A stretch of 38,941 nt of DNA. It comes from Candidatus Bathyarchaeota archaeon. Its GTDB lineage: Archaea; Thermoproteota; Bathyarchaeia; Bathyarchaeales; Bathyarchaeaceae. The stretch's first letter is position 1, and the number at the start of each line of letters is the position of its first letter. Shown one piece after another: positions 1 to 8,253 of this stretch. Made by a program: the position numbers and the translations under genes. Location of the stretch: positions 1 to 38,941 of the forward strand of contig JAUWZP010000009.1 of NCBI GenBank assembly GCA_030615265.1. The letters are read 5' to 3'. The notes below the pieces were generated by a model, which did no database searches, was not told where the DNA came from, and saw only the letters and a program-made list of their open reading frames with translations.

Positions 1-446
1 CCAATCATCACCGCTTTTTTGTCAAAGTAGGAAAGCCCCGGCGCCACCTTCCGAGTGCATGCCACGCGAGTCTTATAGCCAGCCTTGCGAATTTTTTCCA
101 CAAGTCCGTTGACTGCAGTGGCTATTCCACTCATTCTGGACAGTAGATTGAGCAGTGTTCTCTCTATTGAAAGCAAGGTTCGGGCGTCTCCCACAATTTT
201 CAATATGACTGTTTTTTGCTTCATTTTGGAACCGTCGGACACAAGCGGGTTGACTTGAAGCCCGAAGCTTTCTAGAAATATCATTGCTTCTTCAATTCCA
301 GCAATTACTCCGGGTTCTTTCACTAGAACTTTTGCTTCCACAATCGTTCCAGACGGAATAATAAGCGATGTGGTTATGTCGCCTTGGCCCACATCTTCCT
401 CTACAAACTTGAGAAACTTTTCTTCTAGAACTCTTCTAGGAATCAC
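1..446 (-). CDS. nadC: Quinolinate phosphoribosyltransferase (NadC), 3' part cut by window edge
   Basis: Makes nicotinate mononucleotide from quinolinate and PRPP in de novo NAD synthesis. The visible N-terminal ~148 residues contain the family pattern ERTLLNLLSRMSGIAT and the PRPP/substrate stretch CTRKVAPGL followed by DKKAV, matching the usual TRKT-PGL motif. The reading frame opens with GTG at 446; the ATG at 448 is followed directly by a stop in its own frame. The start overlaps the end of the upstream AMMECR1 gene by 11 nt, so the two are probably co-transcribed and translationally coupled. The C-terminal half lies beyond base 1. With nadM at 2562 it gives two NAD-pathway genes in the neighbourhood. 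Confidence 0.9.
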   Translation of the reverse strand, partial: MIPRRVLEEKFLKFVEEDVGQGDITTSLIIPSGTIVEAKVLVKEPGVIAGIEEAMIFLESFGLQVNPLVSDGSKMKQKTVILKIVGDARTLLSIERTLLNLLSRMSGIATAVNGLVEKIRKAGYKTRVACTRKVAPGLSYFDKKAVMI

Positions 447-1074
447 ATGGGTTCCCGCCGATTTCTTTCAACACTATCTCGCCGTTGGGAGTTTTCTCCT
501 CGAAAATTATAGCTTGAAAAGTGTATATCTTCGTTTCGTCCAATAGCCATGAGTCGGGGGGCAAACCAGCCTTCATGCAGCATTGGCAGAGAAAGGTTTC
601 TTCGTCCCATTTCCATTCAACTGGCACTTGGGGAAGCAGCAGGCCTTTGCTGAAGCTTCTTTCCACTATTAATCCGTCTTGACCGACTTTTATCTTTGAG
701 CAGTACTCTTTTGGGTTCTGTGCTTCAACTTGCTGGGGCGGTGTTAGAACGCTAACTTCGAAAACCACATGGTTAAGCTCGTCAAGCGAGAGAGATGGAA
801 ACCGTGGGTCTTGCGTTGCCGAATTTATAGCTGACTCGATAACCGCTTGGACAAGCAGCGTGGTTGGATAAGGAAAGCCGATGCAGCCTCTCAGTTTCTT
901 CTTGTCATGGCTAGCCTTGTTGATGGTAACGAAAACTCCGCAATGCTCTTTAAGTTTCGAAGAAACATTGGGAGGCACAGTCAAGACTTTCCCGTCTTTT
1001 AGATAGTTTTCCACAGCCCTACGCGCAAGTTTAACGAGAAATGTGCCTTCTTCAAGAGTTAACTGAAACTGCAT
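436..1074 (-). CDS. AMMECR1-domain protein
   Basis: A 212-residue AMMECR1/DUF51 family protein of unknown biochemical function that is conserved in archaea and eukaryotes. The family hallmark LRGCIG is at residues 61-66, followed by a typical domain body (DPRFP, ELNHVVFEVSVL) and a C-terminal segment with the PQVPVEW pattern and CQCC cysteines near residues 162-165. Length is normal for archaeal members. It lies 102 nt downstream of the proteasome gene on the same strand and overlaps nadC, so a psmB-AMMECR1-nadC transcript is plausible. Confidence 0.9.
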   Translation of the reverse strand: MQFQLTLEEGTFLVKLARRAVENYLKDGKVLTVPPNVSSKLKEHCGVFVTINKASHDKKKLRGCIGFPYPTTLLVQAVIESAINSATQDPRFPSLSLDELNHVVFEVSVLTPPQQVEAQNPKEYCSKIKVGQDGLIVERSFSKGLLLPQVPVEWKWDEETFLCQCCMKAGLPPDSWLLDETKIYTFQAIIFEEKTPNGEIVLKEIGGNPCDS

Positions 1075-1176
1075 GAAGTTGCCTCTGTTAACCGAAGTCG
1101 AACTATAGTTATTAAAACTTTAGACTTACGCTTATTATTATCGAAACAAAAAGTAATGCAGCTTCTGCTGAAGATG

Positions 1177-1800
1177 TTAGAATTTCATGGATTCTTCTCG
1201 CATTCCCTCTTTTGTTAGGATCATGATGTCTACGCCGTCTCCACTCATCACGTCTCGGCTTATCGCTGACTTTACAGCTCTTATCGCGAGGTCTTTTGCC
1301 TCGGCTGTGCTTAGTTCCTCCTTGTATTCCTGCTCCAAAACGCCAACGGCAATCTCTGCTCCCGAGCCCACAGCCGCGAACTTGTCGGGTATGACCGAAC
1401 CTAAAACGTCCAGCACATAGAGCGAAGGTCCTTCGTCGTCCATGCCGCCGACAATGGTTTGAGTTATTAACGGAACCAGTCGCCGACCGAAAAGAAGGTT
1501 GGACATCACCTTGGCTACAGACCTCACGGACATCGGGCGTCCAGCATCCATACTGAACAGTTTCGCGTAGGCTCCCACTTCTCGCACAAGAATCTGCATG
1601 TCGGAGATTAAACCTGCACAAGCGGCGCCAATGTGGTCTGTAAGCTTAAAAACTTTTTTGCCAACTCGGCTCATCACCATATAGCCGTAGGAAACCCTCT
1701 TCTCAGAAGCCAGTATCACACCGTCGGAACAGACTAGACCTATGGTGGTGGCGCCTGGAACAAACATGTAAGGCGATTGTTGGGCTTTCTCCAATTTCAT
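1177..1800 (-). CDS. psmB: Proteasome beta subunit, apparently lacking the catalytic threonine
   Basis: A 20S core particle beta subunit of 207 residues. The N-terminal nucleophile hydrolase fold is clear: DGVILASEKR near 26-35, the SRVGKKV segment carrying Lys33, and GSGAEIA with a downstream SGDGVDI. Counting back from the Lys33 and Glu17 equivalents places position 1 of the mature chain on the Ala in PGATTIG, where active beta subunits have GTTT. It therefore looks non-catalytic, as reported for one of the two beta subunits of Sulfolobus. A catalytic paralogue is expected elsewhere in the genome. Function as a structural or regulatory ring subunit is inferred. First of a likely three-gene minus-strand unit. 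Confidence 0.9.
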   Translation of the reverse strand: MKLEKAQQSPYMFVPGATTIGLVCSDGVILASEKRVSYGYMVMSRVGKKVFKLTDHIGAACAGLISDMQILVREVGAYAKLFSMDAGRPMSVRSVAKVMSNLLFGRRLVPLITQTIVGGMDDEGPSLYVLDVLGSVIPDKFAAVGSGAEIAVGVLEQEYKEELSTAEAKDLAIRAVKSAISRDVMSGDGVDIMILTKEGMREESMKF

Positions 1801-1946
1801 GTTCCCCTTGCTGTTTCAAGCATTATACACTGGGAGACTTTTAAACTTAATTATCAGTTCTTAAAGTTTAACGTCTTGAGCTAGAGTGGCTTTGCTAACA
1901 AGTTATATTAGGAATTGGAAATGTTAAGGGTAAACGAGGAGTTTGC

Positions 1947-2525
1947 ATGATTCACATTTACCGCAAAAACATGGGTGAGATGTGGTTTGCAGCCGCCATC
2001 AGAGACGAAGCGATAATTGCCACAACCTTCGCGCCAAAAGGAAAGGAGGTTTTAGAGCATCTGTTAAAAAGCCTCCCCTACCGCATGCCTTTTCAGATGG
2101 CAAAGAAACTAACACCATTCTCCGAGAAGGTTCTGTCAGCTTTAAAGTCAATCTTTGATGGAAAAAACGCGTCCTCTAACTTCAGGTTAGACATGAAACA
2201 CCTGTCCGATTATACCCAAAAAGTGCTCAGATGCGTCTCTATGGTCCCAGTTGGCTACGTAACTACATACGGCGCAGTAGCAAAGGTTATGGGCGGTAGC
2301 CCTAGGGCTGTGGGACGAGTTATGGCGACTAATCCCTTTCCACCTCTTGTTCCTTGCCACCGTGTTGTGCGGTCAGATTTCACTTTGGGAGGCTTTGGCC
2401 TAGGCTTAGCTGTCAAGTGGGAGATTCTTCAGAATGAGAATCGAGGCCACCGGGAAGATATGAAAATTCAAGTGGATGGCAAAAGCTTATCTCTTTTCCC
2501 AATCAATTTCCTTCGAAAAGACTGA
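1947..2525 (+). CDS. ogt: Methylated-DNA--protein-cysteine methyltransferase
   Basis: Suicide repair protein that transfers alkyl groups from O6-alkylguanine to its own cysteine. The active-site signature PCHRVV is at residues 136-141, with Cys137 as acceptor. The preceding TTYGAVAKVMGGSPRAVGRVM is the recognition-helix region with the intercalating Arg. At 192 residues it carries a divergent N-terminal domain followed by the conserved ~85-residue DNA-binding domain and a ~30-residue tail. It is followed 36 nt later by nadM on the same strand. Confidence 0.93.
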   Translation: MIHIYRKNMGEMWFAAAIRDEAIIATTFAPKGKEVLEHLLKSLPYRMPFQMAKKLTPFSEKVLSALKSIFDGKNASSNFRLDMKHLSDYTQKVLRCVSMVPVGYVTTYGAVAKVMGGSPRAVGRVMATNPFPPLVPCHRVVRSDFTLGGFGLGLAVKWEILQNENRGHREDMKIQVDGKSLSLFPINFLRKD

Positions 2526-2561
2526 TAACAGCGGTTAAGTCTCTTAGGGAGAAAGCTTGTT

Positions 2562-3086
2562 ATGGTGAAACGTGGTCTCTTCGTTGGCAGGTTTCAGCCA
2601 ATCCATAAAGGACATGTGAAAGCCATAAAGGACATTCTGAAACAAGTAGACGAGCTGGTAATTGTAATCGGTAGCGCCCAGTACAGCCATGGAGCAGATA
2701 ATCCCTTCACAACAGGCGAACGCATAACGATGATACGCAGAGCTCTGGAAAGCGAAAACATTCCGTTAACGCGTTGCTGGATTGTGCCCGTGCCCGACCT
2801 TCACATACACATGATCTGGGTCTCAGAAGTCACGGGTTACTCGCCGATATTTGACATCGTATACACAAACGAGCCCCTCACGCGAAGACTGTTCATTGAA
2901 GCCGGCGTCAAAGTTGAACCCGTGCCTTTCCATAAGCGAAAGATCTACTCATCCACAGAAATCCGAGAACGCATGCTGAAAAACAAGAGCTGGAAAGAGC
3001 TAGTTCCAAAAAGCGTAGCACAGTTCATCAAAGAGATCAAAGGCATAGAAAGAATTCAAGACTTAGCTAGAACCGATAAAGTTTAA
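2562..3086 (+). CDS. nadM: Nicotinamide-nucleotide adenylyltransferase (archaeal NadM)
   Basis: Joins NMN and ATP to form NAD in the cytoplasm. The nucleotidyltransferase Rossmann signature GRFQPIHKGH is at residues 9-18, and the second signature is near YSSTEIRERM toward the C-terminus. The GSAQYSHGADNPFTTGERI stretch is typical of the archaeal family. At 174 residues the length is as expected. The ATG sits just after the ogt stop, so the two genes may share a transcript. Together with nadC it covers two steps of NAD synthesis in this locus. Confidence 0.95.
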   Translation: MVKRGLFVGRFQPIHKGHVKAIKDILKQVDELVIVIGSAQYSHGADNPFTTGERITMIRRALESENIPLTRCWIVPVPDLHIHMIWVSEVTGYSPIFDIVYTNEPLTRRLFIEAGVKVEPVPFHKRKIYSSTEIRERMLKNKSWKELVPKSVAQFIKEIKGIERIQDLARTDKV

Positions 3087-3098
3087 CGACATCAAAAG

Positions 3099-3893
3099 TC
3101 AAGAAAGCGACAATTGAACCGCTTCTCCGATCTCCACTTTAAACTTTCTAGCCGCGTTACCTTGATTAACGGAAATCTCAAGAAAACCGTGGCTTCCAAT
3201 TAAAGCGAGAGGCTGCTTGGCTCTAACTTCCCCATAGGCATTGCAAAGCTTCAACTTTATTTTGTCTTCTTCAAGCTTGACATGGAGCATGTCGCCCTCT
3301 TTCATGCCTATTTTCTCTAGCTCCTTCAATGAAACGTTTGTAATGACATTGCCAAAGTCGTCTATGTGTAGGACTTCTCCCGCCAACACGTTTTTGCTTA
3401 AAGTTGGCTTCGCAAATTTAGGAAGCACGTAGTCATTGATTTCTGGACCGAATTCTGACGGAGCATGACCTTTTGCCAAGTGCGCTGCGGTTGGAGCGAA
3501 TATGTCTCTTCCATGGAAGGTTCGGGAGACTTGTGACAGCATAAATTGCTTGTTTGTAACATGATAAACGTGGCTTAACCCTTGTCTCTGCGCCGAAAGT
3601 ATGAGGAGTCCATTGTCTGGTCCCACGTAAAATGCACGCTGGGTTACCACGAGAATAGGACGCCTCTTCGTTCCTACACCTGGGTCTACAACAGCAACGT
3701 GAACAGTTCCCTCTGGAAAATATGATGCCGCAGAAGCCAGTATAACAGCGCCCATTCGAATGTTGAACTTTTCTATTTCATGGCTTATATCAACTATACG
3801 TGCTTCGGGACAAATAGAAAGAATCACCGCTTTCATTTCCGCCACATAAGGGTCTTTCAAACCGAAATCAGAGAGCAACGAAATAACTGTCAT
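3099..3893 (-). CDS. S-adenosyl-L-methionine hydrolase (SAM hydroxide adenosyltransferase, DUF62)
   Basis: A 264-residue member of the duf62/SAM hydroxide adenosyltransferase family, which splits SAM into adenosine and methionine. SDFG is at 8-11, VVDPGVGT at 68-75 and FHGRDIFAPTAAHLA at 126-140. Asp70, Arg77 and His127 fit the Asp-Arg-His triad described for the Pyrococcus enzyme. The C-terminal beta-barrel region includes HIDDFGNVITN. It is convergent with nadM, 12 nt apart, and diverges from the aminotransferase. Physiological role remains unclear for the whole family. Confidence 0.92.
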   Translation of the reverse strand: MTVISLLSDFGLKDPYVAEMKAVILSICPEARIVDISHEIEKFNIRMGAVILASAASYFPEGTVHVAVVDPGVGTKRRPILVVTQRAFYVGPDNGLLILSAQRQGLSHVYHVTNKQFMLSQVSRTFHGRDIFAPTAAHLAKGHAPSEFGPEINDYVLPKFAKPTLSKNVLAGEVLHIDDFGNVITNVSLKELEKIGMKEGDMLHVKLEEDKIKLKLCNAYGEVRAKQPLALIGSHGFLEISVNQGNAARKFKVEIGEAVQLSLS

Positions 3894-3967
3894 GTTTTCT
3901 CCCCATAAGATTAAATAAAGAGGGATTTTATGCTTAAATCTACCCTTTAAAACGGAGAGGGTTCAAC

Positions 3968-5116
3968 TTGAAGGAAGAAAGACAACTCATAATGTTGCCG
4001 GGGCCAACTAATGTTCCCGACCGCGTTATGCGAGCCATGATGAAACCCATAATCAACCACCGAGGACCAAAATTCGAAGCCTTATACGAGAGTATCATGG
4101 AAAACCTAAAATACGTTTTCCAAACCAAAAACGAAGCCTTCGTCCTAACTTCCTCCGGCACCGGCAGCATAGAATGCGCCTTCAGCAATTTAGTGAACTC
4201 TGGAGACAAGGTTGTTGTTCCAGTTTTCGGCTTTTTCAGCGAAAGGTTAAGGGAAACAGCAGTTCGTCGAGGCGCAAAGATCATTGAGGTTCCAGTGGAA
4301 TGGGGCAACGCACCTACAGCGGAGCAGATTAAGCAAGTCATAAAACATGAAGGCAACGTTAAGGCAGTAGCCATCGTTCACAACGAAACATCTACTGGCG
4401 TAACCGTGCGCGACCTGCCCAGAATTGGGAAGATAACCAAAGAGAACAATGTACTCTTAATTGTTGACGCCATTTCCATTCTTGGAGGAGACCAGCTGCC
4501 AGTTGACGACTGGAACATCGACGTCTGCTTTGCTGGAAGCCAAAAATGCTTAACGGGTCCGCCGGGAGTAGCGGTGATCTCAGTTAGCGACAAAGCATGG
4601 GAAGCCATAAAGCGAAATAATAACAGGCCATACTATTTTGACCTGATGAGAATACGAGAGTACAGCGCGAAAAAGGCAACTCCGTTCACACCAGCGATAC
4701 CCGTTTTTTACGCTTTAGACGAAGCCTTGAAAGTTATTCGTGAAGAAAGCTTAGAAAACAGGTTTAAGCGACATGCAACCTGTGCAAAGGCATTTTACAG
4801 TGGATTTGAAGCGTTGAAGTTGACGCCTTATCCGAAAGAGGATGTTCGCTCTAACACGGTGATCGTTGTTAACGTGCCTTCTAAAGTCAATTGCGAAATG
4901 GTTAGACAGGTCATGCGAGAACGCTACAGGGTACTCATAGCAGGCGGTCTGGGCAAACTCAAAGGGCAAGTTTTCCGAATTGGGTGCATGGGAATAATCT
5001 CACAGGCAGAGACTCTGGCAACAATTAACGCTTTAGAAAACGCATTAGCTGACTCAAACTTTCCAGTTGACTTCAGCGCTGGAGTCGAAGCGGCACGAAA
5101 GGGCTTTCAATCATAA
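3968..5116 (+). CDS. Class V aminotransferase (alanine-glyoxylate / serine-pyruvate type)
   Basis: A PLP enzyme of about 382 residues related to alanine-glyoxylate and serine-pyruvate aminotransferases. Family marks are LPGPTNVPDRV near 10-20, NHRGPKF near 30-36, SSGTGSIE at 62-69, the VDAISILGG block near 166-174 and the Schiff-base lysine in GSQKCL (Lys193). The C-terminus has RIGCMG. The frame opens with TTG at 3968; an ATG at 3992 just before LPGP is an alternative start and would trim eight residues. Amino donor and acceptor cannot be decided from sequence; glyoxylate or phosphoserine-related substrates are possible. Confidence 0.92.
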   Translation: MKEERQLIMLPGPTNVPDRVMRAMMKPIINHRGPKFEALYESIMENLKYVFQTKNEAFVLTSSGTGSIECAFSNLVNSGDKVVVPVFGFFSERLRETAVRRGAKIIEVPVEWGNAPTAEQIKQVIKHEGNVKAVAIVHNETSTGVTVRDLPRIGKITKENNVLLIVDAISILGGDQLPVDDWNIDVCFAGSQKCLTGPPGVAVISVSDKAWEAIKRNNNRPYYFDLMRIREYSAKKATPFTPAIPVFYALDEALKVIREESLENRFKRHATCAKAFYSGFEALKLTPYPKEDVRSNTVIVVNVPSKVNCEMVRQVMRERYRVLIAGGLGKLKGQVFRIGCMGIISQAETLATINALENALADSNFPVDFSAGVEAARKGFQS

Positions 5117-5185
5117 TTCCATGTATCAAAGTTGCAATGAATTGAGAGGTGCCTTTCAACATTTTACGCTTGTCCTCATGATTAT

Positions 5186-5971
5186 GTGGGAAACCTGTTG
5201 CAAAAAAGCGAAACTATTCCTTTAAAACGACTTCTTGAGAAAAAATATGTTGAAATTCTATGTTACCCGCGACATGACGAAAAAGAAGCTGAAAAGCGCC
5301 TTCGCGAACTGAAAAAACTCGGCGTCAAAGCACTAGAATTTGCAGGAGAGAAAAAGGCATTTGACGTATGCGTCTTAGGCAAGGGTTACGTTGGCATTGT
5401 AATAATAGCCCACACTGACATGGGAAAGGCAGCCCTAAAAATTCGTAGAATAGACGCTGACCGCGCTGGAATGCAACATGAGGCTGAAATGCTGAAAAGG
5501 GCAAATGACGTTGGTGTTGGACCGAAACTGCTCGGTGTCACTGGAAACTTTCTCCTAATGCAGTTCATCAAAGGGAAACAGCTCCCGAAATGGGTTGAAA
5601 CCCTGAAAGGACGCGGAACAAAAACTAGAATTCGCAAAGTCTTGCATGATATTTTGGAACAATGTTATCGGCTTGACAAAGCTCACTTGGACCATGGGGA
5701 ACTAAGTCATGCCCCCAAGCATATTATCGTCTGTGCTGACAACTCGCCGTACATAGTGGATTTTGAAACCGCCAGCGTCAACCGAAGAGTCTCAAATGTG
5801 ACATCTATCTGCCAATACGTCTTCATAGGAAGCCAACTCGCAAAAACAATGAAAAAGAGGCTAGAAGAGGTTAACACTGAAACACTAGTACATGCCTTAA
5901 AAGCTTACAAGCAAGAACCGACAAAAGAAAACTTTGAAAAAGTCCTTGTTGTATGCGGCTTGCAAAGCTAA
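5186..5971 (+). CDS. Predicted protein kinase of the COG2112 type
   Basis: A 261-residue kinase-like protein resembling the archaeal COG2112 group of predicted Ser/Thr kinases. A glycine-rich loop (GKGYVGIV near 66-73) precedes ALKIRR with the ATP-anchoring Lys, then HEAEML as the C-helix Glu. The catalytic-loop region reads HGELSHAPKHIIV rather than HGD, and the metal loop reads DFETAS rather than DFG. These departures are seen directly; whether it phosphorylates protein is not. Starts with GTG. About 70 nt follow the aminotransferase stop. Confidence 0.8.
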   Translation: MGNLLQKSETIPLKRLLEKKYVEILCYPRHDEKEAEKRLRELKKLGVKALEFAGEKKAFDVCVLGKGYVGIVIIAHTDMGKAALKIRRIDADRAGMQHEAEMLKRANDVGVGPKLLGVTGNFLLMQFIKGKQLPKWVETLKGRGTKTRIRKVLHDILEQCYRLDKAHLDHGELSHAPKHIIVCADNSPYIVDFETASVNRRVSNVTSICQYVFIGSQLAKTMKKRLEEVNTETLVHALKAYKQEPTKENFEKVLVVCGLQS

Positions 5972-6036
5972 GTTAGGCACTTAACATTTCAGAAGTGGCT
6001 AATCATGACAGATTCCTTATAGCGGAATATTAATCT

Positions 6037-6519
6037 CTAAAGGCTAAAAAGTTCTTTTATTTTTCTTTCCTTTTTAACATCTAGGGCTTTTAGTCCTCTC
6101 TTCATTGCCAGATCTATGAGCTCTTTATCTGCACTTAAAAACACGTCGCCGCCACAGTATATGCATGTTTGAATCTGCAGAGCATCAGCCTCGTAAATGT
6201 GTTGACGCAAGATTAGAGGCCAGGAATCGACAAGAATTGGAGTTACAACGGGAACAACTTCTAGTACCTTTAAACGTGCCATTCTTGCCATTTCACTCGC
6301 GAAGTTCTCTAAAGCCGTTTTGAATTCGTCTTCAGCAAGCCAGCCTCTCCTAAGCTTTTCATCTAAGACGCCCAGCACTTCGCCAAAATTCCAGATAGAA
6401 GTCGCTAAGCAGATTTCACCTGCTTCGCCTTTATCAAACACGAGGTCAACTGAAGAACTACCGGGTTCACTCACATATCTCTTTACTATGACACTACTAT
6501 CCAGATAAGGCTTCAGCAA
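6037..6519 (-). CDS. vapC: PIN-domain ribonuclease, VapC-like toxin
   Basis: A 160-residue PIN-domain protein, the nuclease half of a type II toxin-antitoxin pair. The four acidic positions expected for a PIN active site are present: Asp7 (YLDSSVIVKRY), Glu47 (NFGEVL), Asp112 (YEADALQI) and Asp131 (LSADKEL). Its start lies 23 nt inside the 3' end of the upstream antitoxin gene, typical of coupled vapBC expression. RNA target unknown. Confidence 0.88.
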   Translation of the reverse strand: MLKPYLDSSVIVKRYVSEPGSSSVDLVFDKGEAGEICLATSIWNFGEVLGVLDEKLRRGWLAEDEFKTALENFASEMARMARLKVLEVVPVVTPILVDSWPLILRQHIYEADALQIQTCIYCGGDVFLSADKELIDLAMKRGLKALDVKKERKIKELFSL

Positions 6520-6784
6520 TGCGTCTACCTCGCATCTCCCGAATGATGAGCTCTGATGGCAAACCTCGAAGCTTAGGGCGTTCTCGCTTTATCACATCTA
6601 TAGAAACTGCTTTTGTCTCAATGTCTAGTCTTTCAAAGGCTAACTCAACCTCTTCCCCAACTAAAGAAAATCGAAGTAGATTCTCAACTTCGTCACTTAA
6701 CTTTCTGAGAGTCCCATACTTTCTTAAAACAGCCTCTTTGAACTTAGCCCACAACTCTTCGTCTAAATACAAGCTTACCTTCAA
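6497..6784 (-). CDS. vapB: Antitoxin of the VapBC-like pair
   Basis: A 95-residue protein that precedes and overlaps the PIN toxin. The N-terminus (MKVSLYLDEELWAKFKEA) has the strand-helix pattern of ribbon-helix-helix DNA-binding antitoxins, and the acidic, flexible C-terminal half probably wraps the toxin. It belongs to no subfamily I can name with certainty. A short palindrome lies immediately upstream between a TATA-like box and the start, which fits autorepression by the toxin-antitoxin complex. Confidence 0.75.
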   Translation of the reverse strand: MKVSLYLDEELWAKFKEAVLRKYGTLRKLSDEVENLLRFSLVGEEVELAFERLDIETKAVSIDVIKRERPKLRGLPSELIIREMRGRRIAEALSG

Positions 6785-6804
6785 CTATACCACTAAACAA
6801 GTTA

Positions 6805-6826
6805 ACCAGTAAACTGGTATTTAAAT
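6805..6826 (-). promoter_or_regulatory. vapBC promoter with operator-like palindrome
   Basis: ACCAGT-AA-ACTGGT forms a perfect inverted repeat at 6805-6818. On the minus strand a TTTAAATA-type TATA box overlaps 6819-6826, so the palindrome sits between the TATA box and the antitoxin ATG at 6784. A protein bound there would block transcription initiation; autoregulation by VapB is inferred. Confidence 0.55.
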
Positions 6827-7049
6827 CTAGTTGAAACTCTTGATGCCAAAAGTGATGCTGTTCTTCGAGGAACTAGTGAATTACACAAAAGGGTTCTGAA
6901 AAATTCTGATGACTATCCATGAATTCTTTTCCAGATACCATCTATGTACTATATATCGACCAGCATAGACTATAAGGAACGAATGGTGCTTGAATCATTA
7001 AGTCGAGAGGGATAACGCGTTTCTAACCAAAATTAGGCTGCGACCATTT

Positions 7050-7289
7050 TCATCTCCTTAACAGAAAGGCGTTAAGTCTAACTTTGGTCTTCAGCGCAGT
7101 CTTCATTATGGAGTTGCTCGCCCTGTAATAGGCCACATACAAGGTCAGCTTTGGGCTTCGGTTAATCAGGTTCAGCTTCCAAAGTTTCTCTATGCTTTGA
7201 ATTTGCCGTTCCTGTAATGCCACGATGCTCCAAACATCCATATATGTCATGAAAACGCCTCGTTCTCCAATGGTTAACTGAAATAACAT
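7050..7289 (-). CDS. Hypothetical small protein (doubtful)
   Basis: A 79-residue frame with ATG start and a TATA-like ATATATTAAG about 15-20 nt upstream on the minus strand. No family is recognised. It has no clear membrane segment; the C-terminal half is basic. The stretches on both sides (6827-7049 and 7290-7544) hold no other convincing gene, only AT-rich sequence. Could be a decayed gene or chance. Confidence 0.3.
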   Translation of the reverse strand: MLFQLTIGERGVFMTYMDVWSIVALQERQIQSIEKLWKLNLINRSPKLTLYVAYYRASNSIMKTALKTKVRLNAFLLRR

Positions 7290-7544
7290 GTATATGATAT
7301 CTTAATATATCAGTTGTTACGCGGGCTGAAACGTTCCATAAACCACAATATATCTAGAAAAGCCCATATCCTCGGCAATCAATGAAAGCTTTTTGTAAAC
7401 ATCGTTAGCGCCCCCATCCATAGGCAAGAAACAAAAGAAGCATGTGAAGGTGGCTCATGGACTCGCTACATGAAAGGTTTATTGTGAATAATTGTGAATT
7501 GTTAAGACCAAAAGGATACAAAACAAATGCAAAGTCAAAAATTC

Positions 7545-7778
7545 TTACAAGCCCTTCTTGAGCGCTTCCTTTTCCTCCTCTAGTGTTAACGCCTCTAAAA
7601 CAAGGAATATGTCCTTTCCCTCTTGAAGTAGCCGCCAGATGCGTCCTCCTTGGGCATTCATTCTAGCCAGCTTACGCATGGGCACGCTTTCTATGCGGCT
7701 TCGAGTTTTAATATAATCTTTATCGCCAACGCGCTGAACGTAACCTGATCTGCTGATTTTCATTCTAATTTTCTCCGG
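7545..7778 (-). CDS. Conserved-looking small basic protein next to L14e
   Basis: About 77 residues starting at the ATG at 7778 (MPEKIRMKISRSGYVQ). A longer frame opens with GTG at 7811, but the TATA box TTATATAG at about 7822-7829 with a purine-rich BRE before it would place the transcript start near 7798, inside that extension. The protein is basic in its first half and ends in an acidic EEEKEALKKGL helix. No domain recognised. It occupies the place downstream of L14e where the pseudouridine synthase gene truB/cbf5 is often found. Confidence 0.55.
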   Translation of the reverse strand, partial: PEKIRMKISRSGYVQRVGDKDYIKTRSRIESVPMRKLARMNAQGGRIWRLLQEGKDIFLVLEALTLEEEKEALKKGL

Positions 7779-7899
7779 CATTCGAAACCAGCCCGAGATA
7801 GGAATGTACACCTACACTATATAATTCCTTTCGATTAGACAACGCAACAGGCTCTGAAACAACTAGGAATTAAGCGATGAGGAAACTCAGAATAAGGAG

Positions 7900-8178
7900 T
7901 CATAGCTTAATCTTGACTGGTTCACGCAGAAAGTTGAGTGTTTCTTCGTCTAATGCCTTCATTACTTCTTCGTCGCTTTCTCCGCGTCCGATGTCAGCTT
8001 TCTTCTCGGTGGGCTCAACATGGTCAACGTTAACTCGTCTGCGCTTGACACCGTTTACCTGCTTCGGTCCAGTTACCAAGAGGAAATTCTTGTCAATAAC
8101 ATCGACGATAATGCATTTCTTTCCAGCTTCTCGTCCGACAATCTTCACGCATATCATGCCTACTTTAAATACTGGCAA
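7900..8178 (-). CDS. rpl14e: Ribosomal protein L14e (eL14)
   Basis: A 92-residue large-subunit ribosomal protein with the KOW-type beta-barrel start (KVGMICVKIVGREAGKKCIIVDV) and the LVTGPKQVNGVKRRRVNVDHVEPT stretch characteristic of archaeal L14e. It follows cmk on the minus strand by 75 nt and is part of the conserved archaeal L34e-cmk-L14e order. Confidence 0.93.
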   Translation of the reverse strand: MPVFKVGMICVKIVGREAGKKCIIVDVIDKNFLLVTGPKQVNGVKRRRVNVDHVEPTEKKADIGRGESDEEVMKALDEETLNFLREPVKIKL

Positions 8179-8253
8179 CTCAGCGACTCCTTTGTGCTTT
8201 TTGAAGCATAACAGATTTCACTGAACACACTTATAACTGCATCTCCTTTGCAT

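Noticed and set aside
446-448. ATG start for nadC at 448
   Set aside because: The next codon in that frame is TGA; the correct frame begins with GTG at 446.
1112-1621. 169-residue open frame antisense to the proteasome gene region
   Set aside because: Overlaps the psmB coding sequence out of frame; Arg/Ser-rich composition typical of a shadow frame.
3940-4374. 144-residue frame on the minus strand of the aminotransferase gene
   Set aside because: Fully inside a clear class V aminotransferase; no ribosome site and shadow-like composition.
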